Notes under the pieces: generated by a model
Told to the model about the DNA's origin: nothing
What the model saw: the letters and a program-made list of their open reading frames with translations, nothing else
Databases searched by the model: none
Position numbers and translations under genes: made by a program
Source: Xanthomonas sp.
Lineage (GTDB): Bacteria > Pseudomonadota > Gammaproteobacteria > Xanthomonadales > SZUA-5
Direction: 5' to 3'
DNA: 32,577 nt
Assembly (NCBI GenBank): GCA_020693165.1
Contig: JAIMJQ010000030.1
Span: 1-32,577 of the forward strand
Part shown: piece by piece, positions 16,229 through 27,456 of the stretch
Position numbering within the stretch: position 1 is the stretch's first letter
Layout: each line of letters starts with the position of its first letter

Positions 16229-17480
16229 CGCACTGGCACCACCGCGACGGGTAGTCGTCATCGGCGGCGGCCCAGCCGGTCTGATGGCCGCCGAGCGCGC
16301 GCGCGATGCCGGCGCCGAGGTCGCCCTGTATGAGCAGATGCCGTCAGTGGCGCGCAAGTTCCTGATCGCCGGCAAGGGCGGGCTCAACTTGACGCACAGC
16401 GAGGCGTTCGCCAGTTTCGTCCGGCGCTATCGCGAGCGCGCCGCCGAAGTGGCGGCTTGGTTGGCGCAATTTGACGCCGACGCGCTGCGCAACTGGGCGC
16501 ACGATCTTGGCTATCCGACCGTCATTGGCAGCTCCGGGCGGGTGTTCCCTGCCGACTTCAAGGCCGGGCCACTGCTGCGTGCGTGGGTGCGCCGGATTCG
16601 AGCCAAAGGCGTCGTCATGCACATGCGCCACCGCTGGCTCGGCTGGACCGCTACGGGCGCCTTGCACTTCGCCTGCGACGACGCACTTCTGGAGGTGCAA
16701 GCCGATGCCGTGGTGCTGGCATTGGGCGGCGCGAGCTGGTCGGCACTCGGCGCGGACGGCCGCTGGGTCGCTACGATGGCGGCGCGGGGCATCGACGTCG
16801 CCCCGCTGCGCCCTGCCAACTGCGGGTTCGAATGCACATGGTCGGCGCATCTGCTGCAGCGCCATGCCGGAGCGCCGATCAAATCGGTCGGATTGCGCGT
16901 AGCCAGAGTCGGCGACGCCGCAGCGGGCTCGCCGGCCGCCAATGAGGTCAGGACCGGCGAGTTCGTCATCACTGACTACGGTGTCGAAGGCAGCGCGATC
17001 TACGCGCTCTCGGCGCCACTGCGCGAAGCCATCGATCGCGATGGCATGGTCGAACTCCGCGTCGACCTTGTCCCCGGACGCAGCGTCGCGCAGCTGGCGC
17101 AGTCGCTGTCGGCGCCACGCGGCAAACGCACTCGCAGCGAACATCTGCGCCGCGCGACCGGTCTGGACGGCGCCCGCGCGGCGCTGCTGTACGAATGCAT
17201 CGAGCGCTCCGATCTGGACGACCCGGCAAGGTTGGCGTACGCCATCAAGGCGCTGCCCTTGCGCCTGCTGCGCCCACGACCGATCGACGAGGCAATCAGC
17301 AGCGCTGGCGGAGTTCGCTTCGAGGAGCTGACCGACAACCTGATGCTGCGGCGCTGGCCCAACGTCTGGTGCGCCGGCGAGATGATCGACTGGGAGGCCC
17401 CCACCGGGGGCTATCTGCTGACGGCATGCTTCGCCAGCGGATACATCGCCGGGCGCGCCGCAGCAGGCGCAGCGGCATGA
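16212..17480 (+). CDS. HI0933/TIGR03862-type FAD-dependent flavoprotein
   Basis: VVVIGGGPAGLMAAERARDAGAEVALYEQMPSVARKFLIAGKGGLNLTHSE and C-terminal WCAGEMIDWEAPTGGYLLTACFASGYIAGRAAA. Confidence 0.92.
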   Translation: MSAAGSALAPPRRVVVIGGGPAGLMAAERARDAGAEVALYEQMPSVARKFLIAGKGGLNLTHSEAFASFVRRYRERAAEVAAWLAQFDADALRNWAHDLGYPTVIGSSGRVFPADFKAGPLLRAWVRRIRAKGVVMHMRHRWLGWTATGALHFACDDALLEVQADAVVLALGGASWSALGADGRWVATMAARGIDVAPLRPANCGFECTWSAHLLQRHAGAPIKSVGLRVARVGDAAAGSPAANEVRTGEFVITDYGVEGSAIYALSAPLREAIDRDGMVELRVDLVPGRSVAQLAQSLSAPRGKRTRSEHLRRATGLDGARAALLYECIERSDLDDPARLAYAIKALPLRLLRPRPIDEAISSAGGVRFEELTDNLMLRRWPNVWCAGEMIDWEAPTGGYLLTACFASGYIAGRAAAGAAA

Positions 17481-18598
17481 AATGTCACTACTACGACAAT
17501 GCCCGCTGTCGCTCCTGCAGCGAACTGCCGCTGGCTTATCCGGATCAACTCGCGCGCAAACAGGCCGCCGCCCAGCGTGCGCTGCCGGGCGTCGCGCCAG
17601 ATCGGTGGCTGGCGCCGGTCGCGAGTCGCGAGACGGGTTTTCGCAACAAGGCCAAGATGGCGGTGGGCGGCAGTGTCGAGGCACCGACGCTGGGCCTGCT
17701 GGATGCCGCCGGGATTGGCGTCGACCTGGTGCAGTGCCCGCTGTATCCGGCGTCGATGCAGGCAGCCTTCACCCGCATCCGCGAGGCGCTGATCGCGGCG
17801 CGCGCGACGCCGTACGATCTCGGCTCGCGCCGCGGCGAAGCCAAGTACGTGCTGCTGACCGAGGCGCCGGGCAGCGGCGAGCTGCTGCTGCGCTTTGTGC
17901 TGCGCTCGCGCGAGGCGATCGAGCGACTCGCCAGGCAGGTACCCGCGCTGCAAGCCGCGCTGCCAATGCTGCGCGTGGTGTCGGTCAATCTGCTGCCCGA
18001 GCACAAGGCGGTGATCGAAGGCGATACCGAAATCATGCTGACCGCGGACGACAGCATCCGTTGTCGTCTCAACGACATCGAGTTCCGGCTGACGCCACGC
18101 AGTTTCCTGCAGACCAACAGCGAGGTCGGTGCTGCGTTGTACGCGCAGGCACGCGAGTGGATCACGGCGATCGCACCGGCGTCGGTGTGGGACCTGTACT
18201 GTGGCGTCGGCGGCTTTGCCATGCATGCGGTTGCCCCCGGGCGCAGGGTCGTCGGCGTGGAAAGCACTGCCGAGGCGATCGCGGCCGCGCGCGCAAGCAA
18301 CAGCGCGATCGAATGGGTTTGCGCCGATGCCAGCGACTGGGCGTGCGCGCGGACTGCAGTGGCCGATTGCATCATCGTCAATCCGCCGCGACGCGGCATC
18401 GGGCGGCGACTCGCCGGCTGGCTCGACCAGAGTTCGACGTCCTCGCTGGTGTATTCCAGTTGCAATGTCGAAACGCTCGCCGCCGACCTGGCGGCGATGC
18501 CGAACTACCGCACTGTCGCAGCGCGCATGTTCGACATGTTCCCGCATACGACGCACTTCGAGACGCTGGTGCTGCTCACGCCGCGCACATCCGGCTGA
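17477..18598 (+). CDS. rlmC: 23S rRNA (uracil(747)-C(5))-methyltransferase RlmC
   Basis: MKCHYYDNARCRSCSEL and QCPLYP [4Fe-4S] cysteines; LYCGVGGFAMH; NPPRRGIG; YSSCNVETLAADL. ATGA overlap with the upstream flavoprotein. Confidence 0.9.
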   Translation: MKCHYYDNARCRSCSELPLAYPDQLARKQAAAQRALPGVAPDRWLAPVASRETGFRNKAKMAVGGSVEAPTLGLLDAAGIGVDLVQCPLYPASMQAAFTRIREALIAARATPYDLGSRRGEAKYVLLTEAPGSGELLLRFVLRSREAIERLARQVPALQAALPMLRVVSVNLLPEHKAVIEGDTEIMLTADDSIRCRLNDIEFRLTPRSFLQTNSEVGAALYAQAREWITAIAPASVWDLYCGVGGFAMHAVAPGRRVVGVESTAEAIAAARASNSAIEWVCADASDWACARTAVADCIIVNPPRRGIGRRLAGWLDQSSTSSLVYSSCNVETLAADLAAMPNYRTVAARMFDMFPHTTHFETLVLLTPRTSG

Positions 18599-18792
18599 CC
18601 GTGACGCGGGCTCGACCCCCTGCCCCGTTTTGACCTTGTTCGTGGCGCCAACAAGCGCACCGACCGGAGTAACCGGGACTCACCGTTTCGCGGTTTGATC
18701 GCAAGCATGCAGCAGTGGCAACGCCCGATGGTAGGCTCACGAACCCGCAGGCGCCCTTCGCGCCGCCCAACTCTTCGCAGCCGATCTTCGTC

Positions 18793-19680
18793 ATGCTGTC
18801 ATTCTTCCCTGGGTTCGTCATCTTGTTGCTGACTTCGCTGCTGGCGCTCACCAATACCGTGGTACTGGTGCCGGTGTTGTTGCTGCTGGCGCTGTTCAAA
18901 CTGCTGTTGCCGATCGCTGCCGTGCGGCGCCTGCTGAGCCGCATGATCATCCTCGTCGCCGAGACCTGGATCGGGATCAACAACGCCATGATCCGGCTGT
19001 TCACGCGCGACCAGAGCTGGGTCATCGAAGGCGACGAACACCTCAAGCGCGATGGCTGGTATCTGGTGCTCAGCAATCATCAGAGCTGGGTCGACATCCT
19101 GGTGCTGCAGTACGTCTGCAACCAGCGCATCCCGATCCTGAAGTTCTTCATCAAGAGCCAGTTGATCTGGGTGCCGTTCCTCGGCCTCGCCTGGTGGGCA
19201 CTGGATTTCCCGTTCATGAAGCGCTATTCGAAGGAACACTTGGAAAAGCACCCGGAACTGCGCGGCAAGGATGTCGAGGCCACTCGCCGCGCCTGCCAGA
19301 GATTCGCCGAACTGCCGGTTTCAGTGATGAATTTCGTCGAGGGCACACGTTTCACGCCCGCCAAGCACGACCGTCAGCGATCGCCATTCAAGCATCTGCT
19401 GAAGCCGAAAGCCGGCGGCGTCGCCTTTGTACTGGAAACCATGGGCGAGACGCTGCGCTCGATCATCGACATCACCATCGTCTATCCGGACGGCCGCCCA
19501 ACCCTGACTGCCCTGCTTTCCGGCCGCGTCAGTCGCGTGCGCATCCACGTGCAACGGCGCGAAATCCCGCGCGAACTGCTGGTTGGCAATTATGAGAACG
19601 ACGTCGAGGTCCGCGAGCGCTTCCAGACGTGGATCAACGGGATCTGGGCAGAGAAGGACCGGTTGATCGCTTCCTTGTAG
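18793..19680 (+). CDS. Acyltransferase, PlsC/YihG-like
   Basis: Acyltransferase motifs LSNHQSWVDILVLQ and NFVEGTRFTPAKH after N-terminal TM segments. Confidence 0.9.
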   Translation: MLSFFPGFVILLLTSLLALTNTVVLVPVLLLLALFKLLLPIAAVRRLLSRMIILVAETWIGINNAMIRLFTRDQSWVIEGDEHLKRDGWYLVLSNHQSWVDILVLQYVCNQRIPILKFFIKSQLIWVPFLGLAWWALDFPFMKRYSKEHLEKHPELRGKDVEATRRACQRFAELPVSVMNFVEGTRFTPAKHDRQRSPFKHLLKPKAGGVAFVLETMGETLRSIIDITIVYPDGRPTLTALLSGRVSRVRIHVQRREIPRELLVGNYENDVEVRERFQTWINGIWAEKDRLIASL

Positions 19681-19741
19681 CGTGGCCTGCGCGCGGCCGT
19701 GCGTTCACCCGGTACTTGGCGCAAACGCAGCGCCGGACTTC

Positions 19742-21115
19742 TCACGCGGCTTCGGAATCCGCCACCCCTGACGCCACGCGGTGCACCACATCGGCCAGCA
19801 TGCCCGCCTGAGACTCGACCACGGCGCCATCGCGCGCTTCCACCGTAACCCTGATCAGTGGTTCGGTGCCCGACGCGCGCAGAACCAAACGCCCATGCTC
19901 TCCCAAGGTACGCTCGACCTGTACCCGCGCAGCCTGTATCTGCTCGTCACGCAGCAAGGCCCTGGCATTGCGCGGCACCTTTACATTGATGGTCTTCTGC
20001 GGGAAGCGATGCAGATCGCCAACCAGTTCCACCAGCGTGCGTCCGCTCTCGGCGATCACTTCGAGCAGCAGCAGCGCCGTCATCAGGCCGTCGCCAGTGC
20101 TCGCCTTGTGGCGACAGATCACATGGCCCGAGGCCTCGCCACCGAGGATGCCGTCGACTTCGCGCAGCCGCTGGTGCACATGACGATCACCGACCGCGGC
20201 GCGTTCGAAGCCGATGCCGAGTTCGCGCAACGCCAGTTCGATGCCCAGATTGGTCATCACGGTACCCACCACTGGCCCGCGCAACAGGCCGCGCGACTGC
20301 CAATGACGCGCCAGCACGTAGACGATGTCGTCGCCGTCGATCAGGCGCCCGTCGGCGGTCAGCGCCATCAGTCGGTCAGCGTCGCCGTCGAGCGCGAATC
20401 CGACGGCGGCACCGGTGCGCATCACTTCGGCGCGCAAGGCAGTCAGGTCGGTGGCGCCGTAACCGTCGTTGATATTGAAGCCGTTCGGGCTGGTGCCGAT
20501 CGATCCGACACGCAAACCGAGTTCGCCGAGCAGGCGCGGCGCCACGCGGTAGGCGGCGCCATGGGCGGCGTCGACGATCACGTACAGGCCAGCCAGCGCC
20601 GCCAGGTCGCCGTCCAGTCGCGACTTCAGAAACTCGATGTAGCGTCCCGGCGCATCCGGCAGGCGCGTCGCCTTGCCCAGATCGCGCGGCGACACCGACA
20701 AGCTCGGCGCATCGAGTTCCGCCTCGATGGCCAGTTCCACGGCGTCGTCGAGCTTCTCGCCACTCGCCGAGAACAGCTTGATGCCGTTGTCTTCGTAGTG
20801 ATTGTGCGAAGCGCTGATGACGATGCCGGCGGTGGCCCGCTGGCTGCGCGTCAGATAGGCGACCGCGGGCGTTGGCAGCGGACCGAGCAGCATGGCATCT
20901 GCACCCGACGCGGCAAGCCCCGCTTCCAGCGCGGACTCCAGCATGTAACCGGACAGGCGTGTGTCCTTGCCGATCAGCACGCGCGGGCGCTGGCCGTCGC
21001 GACGCAGCACGGCGCCGAGAGCGCGCCCAAGGCGCAATGCAAACTCGGCAGTGATCGGCTCTTCGCCAACCCGGCCACGAATACCATCGGTTCCGAAATA
21101 CTTGCGCTCAGTCAT
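19742..21115 (-). CDS. glmM: Phosphoglucosamine mutase
   Basis: KYFGTDGIRGRVG; phosphoserine loop ISASHNHYEDNGIKLF; DGDADR; EASGHVICRHKASTGDG; RASGTEPLIRVTVEA. Confidence 0.97.
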   Translation of the reverse strand: MTERKYFGTDGIRGRVGEEPITAEFALRLGRALGAVLRRDGQRPRVLIGKDTRLSGYMLESALEAGLAASGADAMLLGPLPTPAVAYLTRSQRATAGIVISASHNHYEDNGIKLFSASGEKLDDAVELAIEAELDAPSLSVSPRDLGKATRLPDAPGRYIEFLKSRLDGDLAALAGLYVIVDAAHGAAYRVAPRLLGELGLRVGSIGTSPNGFNINDGYGATDLTALRAEVMRTGAAVGFALDGDADRLMALTADGRLIDGDDIVYVLARHWQSRGLLRGPVVGTVMTNLGIELALRELGIGFERAAVGDRHVHQRLREVDGILGGEASGHVICRHKASTGDGLMTALLLLEVIAESGRTLVELVGDLHRFPQKTINVKVPRNARALLRDEQIQAARVQVERTLGEHGRLVLRASGTEPLIRVTVEARDGAVVESQAGMLADVVHRVASGVADSEAA

Positions 21116-21173
21116 CCGCGCATGCTCGGCCAGTCGAGGGTCGGGAGCAAGGGGACGTGAGCGGGCAAGCTGT

Positions 21174-21246
21174 GGGAGCGGTGCACTGGGAGCGACCTTG
21201 TGTCGCGCGCTTGAGGTGCCAAAGCTCGCGGGATAAACCCGCTCCC
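21174..21246. repeat. REP/BIME-like multi-stem element between folP and glmM
   Basis: Outer arms GGGAGCGG (21174-21181) / CCGCTCCC (21239-21246); inner stems GCGAC-N5-GTCGC (21192-21206) and GCGGG-ATAAA-CCCGC (21228-21242). Confidence 0.65.
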
Positions 21247-21256
21247 TCGAATAAAC

Positions 21257-22165
21257 CTAATCGTCGTCGAACAGACTCGCCGACACCGAGCGCGAATCGG
21301 TTGCGATGCGCGCTGGCGTGTGTGCCGCGACGGCCTGCCACACGGCAAGTGCATCGCGCGTCGCCGCGACATCATGCACGCGCACGATGGCCGCGCCACG
21401 TTGCACCGCGAGCAATGCCGCGGTGACCGAACCGTGGACGCGCTCGGTGACCGCCTCGCGCCCGATCAACGCCGCAATCATGCGCTTGCGCGACAAGCCG
21501 GCGAGGATCGGACACCCGAGCACCTTGAACGACTCCAGCCGCGCCAGCAGTTCGACGTTGTGCTCCAGCGTCTTGCCAAATCCGAAGCCCGGATCGATGA
21601 CGATGCGCTTCTTGTCGATGCCGGCGAACTGGCAAGCCAGGATGCGATCGGTCAGGAAGCGCTGCACCTCGGCACAGACATCGTCGTAGCTCGGCGCCTG
21701 CTGCATGGTGCCGGGCTCACCCAGCATGTGCATCAGGCAGATCGCCGCGCCGCTGTCGGCGGCGGCATCCAGCGCACCGGGCTGGCGCAGCGCATGGACG
21801 TCATTGATCAGGCCTGCGCCCGCATCCACCGCAGCGCGCATGACCTCGGGTTTGCTGGTATCGATCGAGATCGGCACCGCAGTCGACGCGGCCAGCGCCT
21901 CGATCACCGGCATGACGCGCGCCAACTCCTCGTCGACCGACACCGGGGTTGCCCCCGGGCGCGTCGACTCGCCACCGATGTCGATGAGATCGGCGCCCTC
22001 GGCTATCAGCGCCAGTGCGTGCGCGATTGCAGTCGCGGTGTCAGCGTACTCACCGCCGTCGGAGAACGAATCGGGGGTGACATTCACCACCCCCATGATC
22101 CGCGGCCGGTCCAGGATCAGCAGTCGGCCGCGGCAATCCAGCGTTGGTCTGGGGGCATCGAACAC
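21257..22165 (-). CDS. folP: Dihydropteroate synthase
   Basis: MGVVNVTPDSFSDGG; IDIGGESTRPGATPVS; ISIDTSKPEVM; DPGFGFGKTLEHN. GTG start at 22165 proposed; an upstream extension would overlap ftsH. Confidence 0.95.
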   Translation of the reverse strand: MFDAPRPTLDCRGRLLILDRPRIMGVVNVTPDSFSDGGEYADTATAIAHALALIAEGADLIDIGGESTRPGATPVSVDEELARVMPVIEALAASTAVPISIDTSKPEVMRAAVDAGAGLINDVHALRQPGALDAAADSGAAICLMHMLGEPGTMQQAPSYDDVCAEVQRFLTDRILACQFAGIDKKRIVIDPGFGFGKTLEHNVELLARLESFKVLGCPILAGLSRKRMIAALIGREAVTERVHGSVTAALLAVQRGAAIVRVHDVAATRDALAVWQAVAAHTPARIATDSRSVSASLFDDD

Positions 22166-22179
22166 GCGCGCCCTGCTCG

Positions 22180-24090
22180 TCAGGTCTGCGCGGCAGGCGT
22201 CGCCGTCGGCGTCACCGGGGCCGTCGGCTTGCCCGGGTTGCTCGGCGCACCGCCATCGCCCTCGTGCCAGTCGGTCGGCGGCGGCACATCGCGATTGTTC
22301 ATGATCGCGTCGATCTGGATGGCATCGATGGTTTCGTACTTCATCAACGCGTCCGCCATCGTGTGCAGCTTGTCGGTGTTCTCGACCAGGATCGCCTTCG
22401 ACGTGGTGTAGCAGCGGTCGATCAATGCGCGCACTTCGGCGTCGATCAGCTCCGCGGTTTCCGGCGACACTGTCTTGGTCTGCGTGATCGAACGGCCGAG
22501 GAACAACTCCTCTTCCTCGTCGCCGTACATCAACGGGCCGAGCTGATCGGACATGCCCCACTTGGTGACCATGTTCCGCGCCAACTGGGTGGCACGCATG
22601 ATGTCGTTGGAGGCACCGGTGGTGACCTTGCCATGGCCGAAGATCAGTTCCTCGGCGAGACGGCCGCCGTACAGCGAGCAGATCTGGCTTTCCAGCCAGG
22701 TGCGGCTATGGCTGTAACGATCACCCTCGGGCAGGAACATGGTGACGCCGAGCGCTCGACCGCGCGGGATGATCGACACCTTGTACACCGGGTCGTGCTC
22801 GGGAACGACGCGGCCGATGATCGCGTGCCCGGCTTCGTGATACGCGGTCAGACGCTTCTCGTCCTCGCTCATCACCATCGAGCGGCGCTCGGCGCCCATC
22901 ATGATCTTGTCCTTGGCGCGCTCGAAATGGGTCATCGCCACGTCGCGCGAGTTGTCGCGCGCGGCGAACAGCGCCGCCTCGTTGACCAGGTTGGCGAGAT
23001 CGGCACCGGAGAAGCCCGGCGTGCCGCGCGCAATCACGGCCGGGCGAACATCGTCGCCCAGCGGAACCTTGCGCATGTGTACCTTGAGAATCTGCTCGCG
23101 ACCGCGCACGTCGGGCAAACCGACGACGACCTGGCGATCGAAGCGGCCTGGACGCAGCAGCGCCGGATCGAGCACGTCGGGGCGATTGGTGGCGGCGATG
23201 ACGATGGTGCCCTCGGTGCCCTCGAAACCATCCATCTCGACCAGCAACTGGTTCAGCGTCTGCTCGCGCTCGTCGTGACCACCGCCGAGTCCGGCGCCGC
23301 GATGACGGCCCACCGCGTCGATTTCGTCGATGAAGATGATGCACGGCGCGTGCTTCTTGGCCTGCTCGAACATGTCGCGCACGCGGCTGGCGCCAACGCC
23401 AACGAACATCTCGACGAAGTCGGAGCCAGAGATGATGAAGAACGGCACTTTGGCCTCGCCAGCAATGGCCTTGGCCAGCAACGTCTTGCCGGTACCCGGC
23501 GGACCCACCATCAGGACGCCACGCGGAATCTTGCCGCCGAGCTTCTGGAACTTGCCGGGGTCGCGCAGGAATTCGACCAGTTCGTGGACTTCTTCCTTGG
23601 CTTCGTCGACGCCGGCGACGTCGGCGAAAGTGACCTTGACCTGGTCCTCGCCCTGCAGGCGCGCGCGGCTCTTGCCGAAGGACATGGCGCCGCGGCCGCC
23701 ACCGCCACCTTGCATTTGGCGCATGACGAAAATCCAGAAACCGATCAGCAGCAGCACCGGCAGCAGGTTCAGGATCAGACCGAACAGCGAGAAGCCGGTT
23801 TCTGGCGCCGACTGCACCACCTTGACGTCATTGGCGATCAAGGTTTCAACCAGGCGCGGATCTTCGGGCACGTACAGTTCGAAGGACTTGCCGTCCTGCA
23901 GCTTGCCGGTCACCTTGCGGTCGGCTCCGATCCTGACCTCGAGCACCTGCTCGCGTTCGACTTTCTGCAAGAACTCCGAATAGGACAGGCCGGTGCTCAA
24001 GGCCGTGGTCGGCCCGAAGCTGCGGAAAACGCCCAGCAGAACCAGCGCGATCACCGTCCACAGCAGCAAGTTCTTCATCAAGTCGTTCAA
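22180..24090 (-). CDS. ftsH: ATP-dependent zinc metalloprotease FtsH
   Basis: [18 protein letters not shown] (TTG start, GGAG upstream at 24097-24100), [48 protein letters not shown]. Confidence 0.97.
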   Translation of the reverse strand: MNDLMKNLLLWTVIALVLLGVFRSFGPTTALSTGLSYSEFLQKVEREQVLEVRIGADRKVTGKLQDGKSFELYVPEDPRLVETLIANDVKVVQSAPETGFSLFGLILNLLPVLLLIGFWIFVMRQMQGGGGGRGAMSFGKSRARLQGEDQVKVTFADVAGVDEAKEEVHELVEFLRDPGKFQKLGGKIPRGVLMVGPPGTGKTLLAKAIAGEAKVPFFIISGSDFVEMFVGVGASRVRDMFEQAKKHAPCIIFIDEIDAVGRHRGAGLGGGHDEREQTLNQLLVEMDGFEGTEGTIVIAATNRPDVLDPALLRPGRFDRQVVVGLPDVRGREQILKVHMRKVPLGDDVRPAVIARGTPGFSGADLANLVNEAALFAARDNSRDVAMTHFERAKDKIMMGAERRSMVMSEDEKRLTAYHEAGHAIIGRVVPEHDPVYKVSIIPRGRALGVTMFLPEGDRYSHSRTWLESQICSLYGGRLAEELIFGHGKVTTGASNDIMRATQLARNMVTKWGMSDQLGPLMYGDEEEELFLGRSITQTKTVSPETAELIDAEVRALIDRCYTTSKAILVENTDKLHTMADALMKYETIDAIQIDAIMNNRDVPPPTDWHEGDGGAPSNPGKPTAPVTPTATPAAQT

Positions 24091-24228
24091 AACACACTCC
24101 TTTCGACCGCGATGCGACCCGTCGCACCTGCAGTTAACCATCTTCAAATGTACTCGACCTTAAGCATGCTCTGGCCGAGTTCTGCAACCTCGTTGGCGGC
24201 CGATTCAGGCTTCGTCGCCACCGCACCG

Positions 24229-24858
24229 CTACGCCAGAATATCCTTGAACCCTGTCGCCAGCGCGTATATTTCCCGGCTGCGTCCGCGTGAAGCCTTCGG
24301 TTTGCGCAGATTCACCTTGTCAAAATTCGCTCGCAACAGCCTGACGTAGTCATCGAAGCCTTCGCCCTGGAATAATTTGACCAGATAACCACCACCGCGG
24401 CGCAGATGCGCCCTGGCAAAATCGAGCGCCAGTTCAGCCAGCAGCATGGAGCGCGCCTGGTCGACTGACGCCACACCGCTGATGTTGGGGGCCATGTCGG
24501 ACAACACAAGATCGACTTTGGTATCACCCAGAACCTGCTCCAGTTGCGCCAACACCTCGTCGCTGGTGAAGTCGCCCTCGATGATCTCCACGCCCGGCAA
24601 CTCGTCCATCGGCAGGATGTCGAGCGCAATCACGCGCCCCCGGCCTTTCAACCACTCCTGCGTAACCTGGCACCAGCCGCCCGGTGCCGCGCCCAGATCG
24701 ACAACGACCATGCCGGGCCGCAGCAGCAGATCGCGTTCGAGCAGTTCCTCAAGCTTGTAAGCCGCCCGCGAACGCATGCCCTCGGCGTGCGCCTTGCGCA
24801 CGAAGGGATCGGAAAAGTGCTCGTTGAGCCAACGACCGCTGCTCTTGCTGCGCCCCAT
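24229..24858 (-). CDS. rlmE: 23S rRNA (uridine(2552)-2'-O)-methyltransferase RlmE
   Basis: [23 protein letters not shown]...[10 protein letters not shown]...[15 protein letters not shown]...[10 protein letters not shown]...[10 protein letters not shown]. Confidence 0.96.
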   Translation of the reverse strand: MGRSKSSGRWLNEHFSDPFVRKAHAEGMRSRAAYKLEELLERDLLLRPGMVVVDLGAAPGGWCQVTQEWLKGRGRVIALDILPMDELPGVEIIEGDFTSDEVLAQLEQVLGDTKVDLVLSDMAPNISGVASVDQARSMLLAELALDFARAHLRRGGGYLVKLFQGEGFDDYVRLLRANFDKVNLRKPKASRGRSREIYALATGFKDILA

Positions 24859-24931
24859 CCGGCGAGTGGGTCCAATACGGAATCGGCGCCATGATAGCCT
24901 TCGCGCCCCAGATATCACCGGAGCGCAAGTC

Positions 24932-25225
24932 ATGGCAGTCAACAATGCGCAGCGCCGCTACCTGCGCGGCCTGACCCACGGGCTCAACCCGGTGGTGATG
25001 GTGGCCGAGCGCGGACTGGCGCCATCGGTCATGAAGGAAGTGGAGATCGCCCTCGCCCACCATGAACTGATCAAGGTGCGCGTCAGCGTCGGCGACCGCG
25101 AGGCGCGCGATGCCTTGATCGCCGAGTTGCTGGCAAGCACCGGCGCCGAGCTGATCCACAAGATCGGGAACGTGGTGAGCATCTATCGCCGCAATCCCGA
25201 GCAAACACGCATCGAACTGCCCTGA
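24932..25225 (+). CDS. yhbY: YhbY-family RNA-binding (CRM domain) protein
   Basis: [45 protein letters not shown]...[14 protein letters not shown]; divergent from rlmE as in other gammaproteobacteria. Confidence 0.95.
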   Translation: MAVNNAQRRYLRGLTHGLNPVVMVAERGLAPSVMKEVEIALAHHELIKVRVSVGDREARDALIAELLASTGAELIHKIGNVVSIYRRNPEQTRIELP

Positions 25226-25243
25226 CGTCGCGGAGCCGCACCG

Positions 25244-25618
25244 ATGCAGCTGACATGGCAACCCGACGAAAGCCCGCTGGCGGTCACCGGAATCGACGGC
25301 AGCCGGGTGCGCGTAGGCGAAAACTGGCGCGAACGCAGTTTCTGGGTGGATGCCCGACGCATCGAAGAGTGGGCACCACCGAGCATGGATGAACTCGACG
25401 CCAGCGCCCTGGAAACGCTGATCGCCGCCGGCCGCGAGATCATTCTGCTGGGCACCGGATCCCAAACGCGCCTGCTTGCACCGCAGTTGCAAGCGCTTGT
25501 ACTACGCCAGGGATGCGGCATCGAGTGCATGACCAACGCCGCCGCCGCGCGCACCTACAACGTGCTGCTCGGCGAGAACCGCTCGGTGCTGGCGGCTTTC
25601 CTCATCACACAGGTGTAG
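25244..25618 (+). CDS. Mth938-like (DUF498) domain protein
   Basis: VRVGENWRERSFWVDARRIEEW...EIILLGTGSQTRLLAPQLQALVLRQGCGIECMTNAAAARTYNVLLGENRSVLAAFL. Confidence 0.85.
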   Translation: MQLTWQPDESPLAVTGIDGSRVRVGENWRERSFWVDARRIEEWAPPSMDELDASALETLIAAGREIILLGTGSQTRLLAPQLQALVLRQGCGIECMTNAAAARTYNVLLGENRSVLAAFLITQV

Positions 25619-25713
25619 CGTTCAGTTGTTCCCATACCGTTCGTCCTGAGCGTTTCCCCCACGCTGTTCCGGGGGAAACAGTCGCAGGACGCGAACTGGC
25701 CGGGTCCGATGCC

Positions 25714-27456
25714 CTAAGCCAACCGCGCGCTGATCCGGGCATGCTCTGCGCGCAGCCTCTCCGGCACGCGATCGCCGAAGCTGTCGAGGTAATTGCCGAT
25801 TTCGGCCACCTCGTTGCGCCAGCCGTCGGCGTCAACCGCAAGCAAGCTGTCCAGGGCGCCGTCCAGATGTTCCAGGCCCCGCAGGTCAAGATCTTCCCGA
25901 CGCGGCAGGAAACCAATCGGCGTTTCCTCGGCGCCCGCGCGCCCCGCGCAGCGATCGATGATCCATTGCAGCACGCGCAGGTTGTCGCCGAAACCTGGCC
26001 ACAGGAACTTGCCGTCGCTGCCCTTGCGGAACCAGTTGACGTGGAAGATCCGCGGCAGGTGTTCAAGGTGATCGTTGAACGAAAGCCAATGCCCGAAATA
26101 ATCGGCGAAGTTGTAGCCGCAGAACGGCTTCATCGCCATTGAATCGCGACGCACCACGCCGACCGCACCGGTCGCGGCCGCCGTCGTTTCCGATGCCATC
26201 GAGGCTCCGACCAGCACGCCGTGGTTCCAGTCGCGCGCCTCGAACACCAGCGGCACCAGTGACTCGCGGCGCCCGCCGAAGATGATCGCCGAGATCGGCA
26301 CGCCGGCCGGGTTGTCGGCCTGCTCGGTGAAACTCGGACATTGGCGCATCGACACGGTGAAGCGCGAGTTCGGATGCGCCGCCGGGCCATTGGCCGGATC
26401 GTAGTCGCGACCCTGCCAGTCCTTGACCGGACGCTCGTCGGACAGACCTTCCCACCACGGCTGGTTGTCGGCGGTCACCGCGACGTTGGTGAAGATTGCA
26501 TCGTGTCCGAGCGTCTCCACGGCGTTGCGATTGGTCTTGCGGCTGGTGCCGGGGGCGACGCCGAAGAAACCGGATTCGGGATTGATCGCATACAGGCGGC
26601 CATCCGGACCCGGATGCAGCCAGCAGATGTCATCGCCGATCGTCCAGACTTTCCAGCCGGGATGCGTTTCCGGCGGGATCAGCATGGCGAGATTGGTCTT
26701 GCCGCAGGCCGAAGGAAACGCGGCTGCAATGTAGTGCGTCTCACCGGCGGGATTCTGGATACCGACGATCAGCATGTGCTCGGCCAGCCAGCCTTCCTCG
26801 CGTGCCTGCCAGCTGGCGATGCGCAAGGAATGGCATTTTTTGCCCAGCAGGGCGTTGCCGCCATAACCGGAGCCGTAGCTCTTGATCAGCAACTCTTCCG
26901 GGAAATGCATGATGAAGCGGCGTTCGGGATCGAGTTCACCGATCGAATGCAGGCCGCGCACGAAGCGGCCCTCGTGCTCGATCCGCGCCAGCGCCGGCGT
27001 TCCCATGCGGGTCATGATGCGCATGTTGGCGACGACATACGGGCTGTCGGTGATCTCGACGCCGCAGCGCGAGTACGGCGAATCGATCGGACCCATGCAA
27101 TAGGGCACCACGTACATCGTGCGGCCGCGCATGCAGCCGTCGAACAGCGCGTCCAGCTTCTGGTGCGCCACCGACGGCTCCATCCAGTTGTTGTTCGGTC
27201 CAGCATCGTCCTGATGCCGCGTGCAGACAAAGGTCAGGTGCTCGACGCGGGCCACATCGCTCGGATGCGAACGGTGCAGGAAGCAATCCGGATGCGTTTG
27301 CGGATTGAGCGGCAGCAGGTCGCCGCGATCAACCATCAGCGCCTCGAGCGCTCGGCGCTCGGTTTCGCTGCCATCGCACCAATGGATCGCGTCAGGTTTG
27401 GTCAGCTGCGCGACTTCCTGAACCCAAAGGTTCAGCGTATCCAGGCGGGAACCCAT
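25714..27456 (-). CDS. pckG: Phosphoenolpyruvate carboxykinase (GTP)
   Basis: [92 protein letters not shown]. Confidence 0.97.
   Translation of the reverse strand: MGSRLDTLNLWVQEVAQLTKPDAIHWCDGSETERRALEALMVDRGDLLPLNPQTHPDCFLHRSHPSDVARVEHLTFVCTRHQDDAGPNNNWMEPSVAHQKLDALFDGCMRGRTMYVVPYCMGPIDSPYSRCGVEITDSPYVVANMRIMTRMGTPALARIEHEGRFVRGLHSIGELDPERRFIMHFPEELLIKSYGSGYGGNALLGKKCHSLRIASWQAREEGWLAEHMLIVGIQNPAGETHYIAAAFPSACGKTNLAMLIPPETHPGWKVWTIGDDICWLHPGPDGRLYAINPESGFFGVAPGTSRKTNRNAVETLGHDAIFTNVAVTADNQPWWEGLSDERPVKDWQGRDYDPANGPAAHPNSRFTVSMRQCPSFTEQADNPAGVPISAIIFGGRRESLVPLVFEARDWNHGVLVGASMASETTAAATGAVGVVRRDSMAMKPFCGYNFADYFGHWLSFNDHLEHLPRIFHVNWFRKGSDGKFLWPGFGDNLRVLQWIIDRCAGRAGAEETPIGFLPRREDLDLRGLEHLDGALDSLLAVDADGWRNEVAEIGNYLDSFGDRVPERLRAEHARISARLA

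Noticed and set aside
15599-16387. N-terminal extension of the 617-aa ORF containing the CpcT-like protein
   Set aside because: The extension overlaps gloA in antisense; the lipobox start at 15598 is a natural N-terminus.
19781-21160. 459-aa plus-strand ORF antisense to glmM
   Set aside because: Shadow ORF; glmM on the minus strand has full active-site motifs.
22144-24291. 715-aa plus-strand ORF antisense to ftsH
   Set aside because: Shadow ORF over the conserved ftsH gene with no recognisable motif.
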